NCBI GenBank assembly: GCA_019634245.1
Contig: JAHQVR010000266.1
Location: 1 to 11,570 of the forward strand
Source: Gammaproteobacteria bacterium
Lineage (GTDB): Bacteria; Pseudomonadota; Gammaproteobacteria; Granulosicoccales; Granulosicoccaceae
Direction: 5' to 3'
DNA length: 11,570 nucleotides
The notes below the pieces were generated by a model. The model was not told the DNA's origin. It was given only the letters and a program-made list of their open reading frames with translations, and searched no databases. Each line of letters starts with the position of its first letter. Within the stretch, counting starts at the first letter, position 1. Of this stretch, positions 7,484-11,570 are shown in pieces. The position numbers and the translations under genes were made by a program.

Positions 7484-8260
7484 ATGGAACCTGATATCTC
7501 TCAATTTGAATCAATAAATCTTGAAGTGGCTAACTATGTCGCTGTCGTAACCCTTAATCGCCCTAAAGTTAATGCTCAAAATAACGTTATGCGCAAGGAA
7601 CTGGCCACGATATTCGACAGTCTTGGAGACAGGCGTGATGTACGCGCGATTATCCTGACCGGTGCAGGTAAGCAGTTTTCCGCCGGTGCCGATCTTTCTG
7701 AACGACCAGCGGCAAACCCAGGAGAGTACGCTTCCCACAACCGAAGGGTCAGAGCAAGCTTCGACTGTGTTTTGGAATGCCCTAAACCTGTCATTGCAGC
7801 TGTTAATGGCGCAGCTATCGGTGCCGGATGTGTACTGGCCTTGTGCTGCGACATTATAGTGGTAAGTGAATCGTCTTTTATGTCCATGACAGAGGTTAAT
7901 GTGGGGCTTGCTGGCGGAGTTTCCCATGTAAGAAGGCATTTTTCTGAAAGTGATGCCAGGCTGATGATCTTTACGGCAAAACGATTTACCGGCCCTGAGT
8001 TGTTGCGAATGAATGCGGCTTCTGAGTGTACTCCAGAAGAACAATTACTTCCCAAGGCAAAGGAAATTGCCCTGATGGTTGCCAGTAAGTCTCCTTCGGC
8101 AATGTTAGCCGCCAAAAAATCTTTTCAAACCACCGAGAACCTGCCATTGCAAGATGCGTATCGATTTGAGCAGTCTCAAACAGTGCAGTTAGCGGCCCAT
8201 CCGGATACCGTAGAGGCCATGGCAGCATTTAAAGAGAAGCGATCACCCATTTTTGATTGA
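7484..8260 (+). CDS. Enoyl-CoA hydratase/isomerase (crotonase) family protein
   Basis: A 258-residue crotonase-fold enzyme expected to act on an unsaturated acyl-CoA, probably the product of the CoA-transferase upstream. The two oxyanion-hole loops are intact: FSAGADL (65-71) and NGAAIGAGC (108-116). Against mammalian enoyl-CoA hydratase, the position of Glu144 (in GGGCE) is Val117 here, while the Glu164 equivalent is Glu137 in MTEVNVGLAGG. Crotonase members with only the second glutamate are often double-bond isomerases rather than hydratases, so a Delta-isomerase or other single-acid reaction is more likely than hydration (inference). The C-terminal helices (about 195-258), with KSPSAMLAAKKSF and a final AAFKEKRSPIF, are typical. 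The gene starts 11 bp after the CMD gene with a modest AGAAG site and is the last of the contiguous operon; a hairpin follows at 8304-8324. Confidence 0.92.
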   Translation: MEPDISQFESINLEVANYVAVVTLNRPKVNAQNNVMRKELATIFDSLGDRRDVRAIILTGAGKQFSAGADLSERPAANPGEYASHNRRVRASFDCVLECPKPVIAAVNGAAIGAGCVLALCCDIIVVSESSFMSMTEVNVGLAGGVSHVRRHFSESDARLMIFTAKRFTGPELLRMNAASECTPEEQLLPKAKEIALMVASKSPSAMLAAKKSFQTTENLPLQDAYRFEQSQTVQLAAHPDTVEAMAAFKEKRSPIFD

Positions 8261-8303
8261 TTTAATAATGTACTCATTTGGGCAGCGCAGTAGTTCTGAC
8301 GAC

Positions 8304-8324
8304 GGTCGACATTTAGTGTCGATC
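8304..8324 (+). terminator. Hairpin between the crotonase and second hydrolase genes
   Basis: TCGACA and TGTCGA are perfect arms around TTTAG (8306-8322), extended by a G-U and a G-C pair to eight pairs. It sits in the 93-bp gap after the crotonase stop. No clear U-run follows (AGCCTTTGATT), so it is a weak terminator, an RNA-stability hairpin, or possibly an operator. Confidence 0.35.
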
Positions 8325-8353
8325 AGCCTTTGATTGATAGGGTTAGCAGGTAG

Positions 8354-9163
8354 ATGAGTGATTTGTTTGATGACCTCCGGTTTGTTAAGAATGGTCCAGC
8401 GACCATAGCCTATGTGGTTGCCGGGCCTTCGGGAGATGAAGCTCCTACAGTGTGTTTTATAGCGTCAACCGGCCGTGGCCCGGAAGATTTCAATCATCTC
8501 TGCAAAATTTTGGTCAATCTTGGCATACGCATTGTTCTACCATGGCCGCGTGGTATTGGTCAAAGTACCGGACCCACCGACGGCGTTGATTTTCATGATC
8601 TCGCTAGCGACGCAGCGGCTGCACTCGATTGTGAAAGTGGTAGTGCCGGTGCCTTTGTGGCTGGTCATGCCTATGGTTGCTGGATTGCCAGAACGATAGC
8701 TAATAATTATCCCGAATCTATTAAAGGCGTCATTTTGCTAGCGGCCGGAGCTGGAAAATGGCCAGAGTATTTATCTCGAGCCATTGACACTGCGATGTCC
8801 AATGAAGCACCAGAGCAGGAACGTCTAGATGCGTTAAGACTGGCCTTTTTTTCAGAGCCGCACGACCCCCATCCATGGCTTGATGGATGGTCTGCATCAC
8901 TCGCTAGCATGCAACGCGCAGCCCGAGCTCGAACAGATAAAAGTACTTGGTGGTCAAGTGGCACGGCTCCAATTCTAGACATGGTTGGACTACAGGATCC
9001 GTTTCGTTCTGCGGATGATTTGGAGTTTTACGTCAGTGAATTTGGATCTCGGGTAGAACTTCGCCTCGTTGATGGTGCCAGCCATGCCTTGCCTGAAGAA
9101 AAACCCGATGAAGTGGCAGCCCATATGCTTGATTGGCTCCATCGGCAACGCCAAACAAGGTAG
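8354..9163 (+). CDS. Alpha/beta hydrolase-fold protein with Ser-to-Ala nucleophile position
   Basis: A 269-residue alpha/beta hydrolase-fold protein of normal length. An N-terminal strand region leads to CFIASTGRGPEDF (34-46), a plausible oxyanion-hole segment, then PWPRGIGQSTGP (63-74), the counterpart of the RGxGxS motif. The nucleophile elbow, normally GxSxG, reads GHAYG (104-108): Ala106 (codon GCC at 8669-8671) replaces the catalytic serine. The rest of the triad appears present, with Asp215 in VGLQDPF and His244 in VDGASHALPEEKP. The frame is intact with no sign of decay, so the substitution is probably functional; I have an impression that GHA[FY]G elbows recur in other proteobacterial members but cannot verify it here. 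It may be a non-hydrolytic enzyme, use a different nucleophile, or bind a ligand without catalysis. ATG has AGG a few bases upstream. The stop is 3 bp before the GST remnant. Confidence 0.88.
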   Translation: MSDLFDDLRFVKNGPATIAYVVAGPSGDEAPTVCFIASTGRGPEDFNHLCKILVNLGIRIVLPWPRGIGQSTGPTDGVDFHDLASDAAAALDCESGSAGAFVAGHAYGCWIARTIANNYPESIKGVILLAAGAGKWPEYLSRAIDTAMSNEAPEQERLDALRLAFFSEPHDPHPWLDGWSASLASMQRAARARTDKSTWWSSGTAPILDMVGLQDPFRSADDLEFYVSEFGSRVELRLVDGASHALPEEKPDEVAAHMLDWLHRQRQTR

Positions 9164-9166
9164 TTA

Positions 9167-9391
9167 ATGCAATTACATTGGTCTCCCAGATCGCCATTCG
9201 TACGCAAGGTAATGATTACCTTGCATGAGGCCAATCAGCTAAACGAGGTTCAACTGACTAGGTCAGTCGTGGTAATGAAATGGAGAACACATTTTCCACA
9301 GCTTTCATCGTTAAACAACCAATTGTCAAGAAGAGATTCTATTAGTGCTTCGCCGGTAATAGATGATCAGGATGCCAGGGAAGGGAGGTGA
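9167..9391 (+). pseudogene. Glutathione S-transferase remnant with a large internal in-frame deletion
   Basis: This 74-codon frame is a GST gene with its middle missing. Residues 1-37 (LHWSPRSPFVRKVMITLHE and onwards to RSVVVM) match the N-terminus of the GST at 4975-5622. From Trp39 on, WRTHFPQLSSLNNQLSRRDS (39-58) matches that protein's WETTFPTLSHWHAGLSQRDS (175-194), followed by SPVIDD against NPFDD. The junction is near 9275-9281, and about 136 codons, holding the cis-proline loop, the glutathione-binding DS motif and nearly all of the helical domain, are gone. The ATG has a good AAGG site six bases upstream and follows the second hydrolase by 3 bp, so the short product may still be made, but it cannot fold as a GST. 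It is a paralogue, not a recent copy, since the retained parts differ at many positions. Confidence 0.85.
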
Positions 9392-9397
9392 CGGCAG

Positions 9398-9481
9398 ATG
9401 TTCTCAAGTTTGGAAACTACGCACCATAGATGGTGCTTTGAGTTAAAAAACTCAATTATTGCCATACATATCTCTATGTGA
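9398..9481 (+). CDS. Possible 27-codon small ORF with a strong ribosome binding site
   Basis: ATG at 9398-9400 is preceded by AGGGAGGTGA ending six bases upstream, a near-complete match to the anti-Shine-Dalgarno sequence, and an open frame of 27 codons follows (starts MFSSLETTHHRW, ends at TGA 9479-9481). The strong site also contains the stop codon of the GST remnant. The peptide has no recognisable motif and the DNA overlaps two inverted repeats (9421-9436 and 9438-9455), so this may be chance purine-rich DNA in a decaying region. Confidence 0.2.
   Translation: MFSSLETTHHRWCFELKNSIIAIHISM
9421..9455. repeat. Two adjacent perfect inverted repeats
   Basis: GCACCAT-AG-ATGGTGC (9421-9436) is an exact 7-bp palindrome with a two-base centre. 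Two bases later TTGAGTT-AAAA-AACTCAA (9438-9455) is an exact 7-bp inverted repeat with a four-base loop. Together they follow the end of the GST remnant. The second could be a hairpin ending the catabolic transcript, although only ATTATT follows; the first looks more like a protein-binding site. Confidence 0.5.
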
Positions 9482-9513
9482 TAGCTTTATAGCACATAGC
9501 TTTTTATGCTATG
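9474..9513. repeat. Interleaved inverted repeats upstream of the MBL-fold gene
   Basis: CTATGTG (9474-9480) pairs with CACATAG (9493-9499) across 12 bases, and CATAGC (9495-9500) pairs with GCTATG (9508-9513) across TTTTTAT. Because the two overlap they could form alternative structures or be tandem half-sites (CATAG/CTATG) for a dimeric regulator of the downstream gene. No regulator for this gene is visible nearby. Confidence 0.45.
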
Positions 9514-9539
9514 AAAAAACAAAACATTAAGACTTGATT

Positions 9540-9555
9540 CCCGCTGATTTGCGGG
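9540..9555 (+). promoter_or_regulatory. GC-rich hairpin just ahead of the MBL-fold gene
   Basis: CCCGC and GCGGG are perfect arms around TGATTT, followed by CTTTACAT. The hairpin ends 13 bases before a strong GGGGGA ribosome binding site (9569-9574). It may be a terminator for upstream transcription or a 5'-UTR structure affecting stability. The stem is short and the U-run is poor. Confidence 0.35.
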
Positions 9556-9580
9556 CTTTACATAGATTGGGGGAAAAGAA

Positions 9581-10897
9581 ATGAAATCTTTGGCACCAGT
9601 TATCTTCGCGTCGGTTACAACACTCTTTTCAGTTTCAGCCAATGCTCTTGAAACCAGTGATGTTATCGAAGCTCGTCAGCACGTATTTGGTGCTGAGAAT
9701 GTCAATGCCGATACCGGCGACACTCCACAGGATAAAGTGATTTTCTCATGGCTTTCTGCGTCGAGTTTCGCTGCCTCTGTGGCCGGCAAAGTATTCATGA
9801 TGGATACCTACATGACGCGTCAGGAGGTCGAGCGAGGCCGAACGCCATTGGTGGTTGCGGATTTGGTCAACCTGAATCCTGAAGCCATACTTCTGGGTCA
9901 TGGGCATGGTGACCATGCGGACAACGCAGCCTACATCGCCGCACACACAGGAGCGATGATCTACGCTACCGAGGAAACCTGCGGTACATTGCAAGGTGAT
10001 TTTGAACGAATGTTGGACGATCCATTAATAATGGATTATCCCGACCGGCGATTTCCGGATGGTGCAAAAGTTAACTGCACACCTGTAACATCAGAAGGCT
10101 CAACACCGGGTACTGAGGTATTTCGCCTACCATTTCTTGAGCCAGCTGCATGTACGGTCGCATTTCGTCATCTGCATTCAGTTGCAGTTAACCCGGATGC
10201 CGATTTTCCGCCGACACCCGTTAAGATTATTGTTGATGAACGCGATGATTATCTTTTCCCAGGTGCCGTATTGCAATGGCCAAGCTGGCGTAATTTCCCC
10301 GAGAATTTTGAACCAGTAGCGGGACAGTTCAACACCCAGACCACGCCGCGATCACCCGGTGGTAATGAATCGTTATTCTTTAACTTTATATTGCGCGATG
10401 GCTCCAAGTTCTCATTTGTTTATCACAATACTGCTGGGGCGCTAAAGGAAGGCAAAGGGCGGGGTTGGGATGGTACTCCCGAAGATGGGCAACGAATTAT
10501 CGGCTTGCTCGAAGCGCTTGGACCGACCGATGTTCAACTTGGCACCGCTGCAACCGGCAACTTTGACAACAACGGATTACGCGATCTGATCATGTATCAG
10601 GCAGCGATACAACCTAAGATCTATATCCCCAATCACATTACAACTGGATCTCGCGCAAAGGAAGGCTCATCGATTTCGGTGTACAGAGGATATCTTGATC
10701 AAATGGACCTCATGAAAGTTGCGAAGGATGACCGGCCACGTCTGCACTGGCTGGTTGATCCAGTGGACTACATCAAGCCAATTGTCTACCACATCGATAA
10801 CCCCGCTTGGGAAGATGATGCGAAAGAGGAACTGACTTCATCTGGCTATTGCGCACCACTCGATACTCAGGACTTGAAGAAAATATCGCTCGAATAG
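9581..10897 (+). CDS. Exported metallo-beta-lactamase-fold hydrolase
   Basis: A 438-residue protein with a Sec signal peptide (MKSLAPVIFA and on, likely cut after SANA at residue 22), so it acts in the periplasm or beyond. The MBL-fold core is clear: an early strand with Asp75 in VFMMDTY, then the metal motif HGHGDH (107-112) in LLGHGHGDHADNAAYIA (split: LLGHGHGDH, ADNAAYIA). Later metal-ligand candidates are His197/His199 in FRHLHS, His282 in VYHNT and His352 in IPNHITTG. Two insertions relative to a minimal MBL domain make it long, with Cys134, Cys166, Cys191 and Cys424 available for disulfides. GGGGGA at 9569-9574 is a strong ribosome binding site. MBL proteins hydrolyse many ester, lactone and amide bonds; the sequence does not show class B beta-lactamase features, and the substrate is unknown. 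Separated from the catabolic operon by a repeat-rich gap, it may be independent. A hairpin follows at 10920-10941. Confidence 0.9.
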   Translation: MKSLAPVIFASVTTLFSVSANALETSDVIEARQHVFGAENVNADTGDTPQDKVIFSWLSASSFAASVAGKVFMMDTYMTRQEVERGRTPLVVADLVNLNPEAILLGHGHGDHADNAAYIAAHTGAMIYATEETCGTLQGDFERMLDDPLIMDYPDRRFPDGAKVNCTPVTSEGSTPGTEVFRLPFLEPAACTVAFRHLHSVAVNPDADFPPTPVKIIVDERDDYLFPGAVLQWPSWRNFPENFEPVAGQFNTQTTPRSPGGNESLFFNFILRDGSKFSFVYHNTAGALKEGKGRGWDGTPEDGQRIIGLLEALGPTDVQLGTAATGNFDNNGLRDLIMYQAAIQPKIYIPNHITTGSRAKEGSSISVYRGYLDQMDLMKVAKDDRPRLHWLVDPVDYIKPIVYHIDNPAWEDDAKEELTSSGYCAPLDTQDLKKISLE

Positions 10898-10919
10898 TGA
10901 TCCCTAAACTGGAATATCG

Positions 10920-10941
10920 GGGACAGAAATACATCTGTCCC
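10920..10941. terminator. Inverted repeat between convergent genes, possible terminator or REP-like element
   Basis: GGGACAGA and TCTGTCCC are exact 8-bp arms around AATACA, 22 bp past the MBL-fold stop and in the gap between convergent genes. A long U-run is absent (TGAATTCTTTG), so it would be a weak intrinsic terminator. The GGGGACAGA/TCTGTCCC core also resembles short dispersed elements I recall from gammaproteobacterial genomes. A single copy here cannot prove that. Confidence 0.5.
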
Positions 10942-11093
10942 TGAATTCTTTGAGCGTGTTTCAGATTTATCCAGCACCTTGTGCAAAATCGCCAAATACG
11001 ATCCACATTAAATAGATATTCAACTTAGCGAGCGACTCAGATACTACTAATTGAAAAAGCTGCCCGATAATGCCGAACATTTAACTACGGCTA

Positions 11094-11570
11094 CTATTGG
11101 TTCATCATCTCGTAGATTTCCTTAGCGTTCGCGATTCCGCGTTCTTTGTAATCGGCATAGATTTCATCCAAACCCGCCGCAGCGGCAGCCTCCATTTTGG
11201 CGCGCTCCTCCTCTGATGTGACGATCCACTTAACATTGAGCTCGCCTGAGGCGATCTTCTCGTCCTTCCATTTCAAGACCATCTCGTCGGCATGATGAAA
11301 AGCCCGCGCCAGTTCCAAGGAGAAGGGCAGGCCAGAGACCTCATCGATAATAGCCCGGTGTTTGTCACTAACTGTTATAGCGATCTTTGTTCATAATATA
11401 AAAGACCGGGTTGAACGTAGCCGGTGTGTTCACGATGGCGTAGTCGGCCACCTCATCGAGGTTCCACGGTGGCATAATGTTGTTGATTGACGAGATTGCC
11501 GCATCGATCGTCCCTGTCGACAGCGCCGTGTAGTGCTCTGTCGGGTCCATCTGGACCGGAACGCCACCCA
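11094..11570 (-). pseudogene. TRAP transporter DctP-type solute-binding protein, 3' part, frameshifted
   Basis: This is the C-terminal part of a periplasmic TRAP-family binding protein, cut by the right window edge. The upstream piece (11570 down to the TAG at 11368-11370) reads GGVPVQMDPTEHYTALSTGT and on to FYIMNKDRYNS, matching the [VT]-x-x-x-E-x-[YF]-x-A-L-x-x-G-x-[IV]-D-[AG] region of DctP proteins. The same protein resumes in another frame from the GAC codon at 11364-11366 (DKHRAIIDEVSGLPFSLELA and on) and ends EIYEMMNQ at 11094. Two bases missing, or one extra, in AACAGTTAGTGAC explain the break. It is either a pseudogene or a sequencing error. The long helical, charged C-terminus is typical. 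The stretch looks more GC-rich than the catabolic genes. The membrane subunits, if present, are not in the window. Confidence 0.85.

Noticed and set aside
7511..8115. Two overlapping minus-strand open frames of about 177 and 179 codons opposite the crotonase gene
   Set aside because: They lie wholly antisense to a clear crotonase-family gene, have no family-like sequence and have biased composition expected from a shadow frame.
4190..8260. Classical protocatechuate (pca) beta-ketoadipate operon
   Set aside because: Only PcaD-like and CMD-like proteins are present. No protocatechuate dioxygenase, cycloisomerase, two-subunit 3-oxoadipate CoA-transferase or thiolase is encoded, and the CoA-transferase is of the CaiB type.
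10773..11006. 77-codon minus-strand frame past the end of the MBL-fold gene
   Set aside because: It overlaps the 3' end of the MBL-fold gene and the inverted repeat at 10920-10941 and has no protein-like features.

Overview
The window looks like a Proteobacterial chromosome segment, most likely a free-living gammaproteobacterium. The grounds are the tripartite tricarboxylate (TctABC) and TRAP-type transporters, the Shine-Dalgarno-led, tightly packed operons and the middling GC content. The taxon is an inference and no marker gene is present. I see no rRNA, tRNA, CRISPR array, transposase or integrase.

Layout. (1) Positions 204-3949, minus strand: a transport and regulation operon transcribed as tctC (periplasmic binding protein), tctB and tctA (membrane subunits), then a GntR/UTRA-type regulator. 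tctC/tctB overlap by 4 bp and tctA/gntR by 14 bp. (2) Positions 3950-4189: a divergent intergenic region with a perfect 13+2+13 palindrome, the best candidate operator. (3) Positions 4190-8260, plus strand: a compact catabolic operon of alpha/beta hydrolase (3-oxoadipate enol-lactonase-like), glutathione S-transferase, CaiB/BaiF (class III) CoA-transferase, carboxymuconolactone-decarboxylase-family protein and crotonase-fold enoyl-CoA hydratase/isomerase. (4) After a 93-bp gap with a hairpin, positions 8354-9391: a second alpha/beta hydrolase whose nucleophile serine is replaced by alanine, then a GST remnant that has lost about 136 internal codons. (5) Positions 9392-9580: a gap rich in inverted repeats. 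(6) Positions 9581-10897: an exported metallo-beta-lactamase-fold protein. (7) Positions 11094-11570, minus strand: the 3' part of a TRAP (DctP-type) solute-binding protein gene broken by a frameshift and cut by the window edge.

How it may work together (inference): the Tct system imports an organic acid, which the GntR/UTRA protein senses as itself or as a metabolite. The enol-lactonase-like hydrolase and the CMD-family protein would process a lactone or carboxylated intermediate, as PcaD and PcaC do. The GST may carry out a glutathione-dependent isomerisation or elimination. The CoA-transferase would activate the acid and the crotonase would isomerise or hydrate the unsaturated acyl-CoA. 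No ring-cleavage dioxygenase and no thiolase are present, so the substrate and end product cannot be read from this window. I do not recognise the combination as a named pathway. The most notable points are this uncharacterised catabolic locus, the Ser-to-Ala hydrolase, the GST deletion relic, the large palindrome and a possible non-ATG/GTG/TTG start for tctA.
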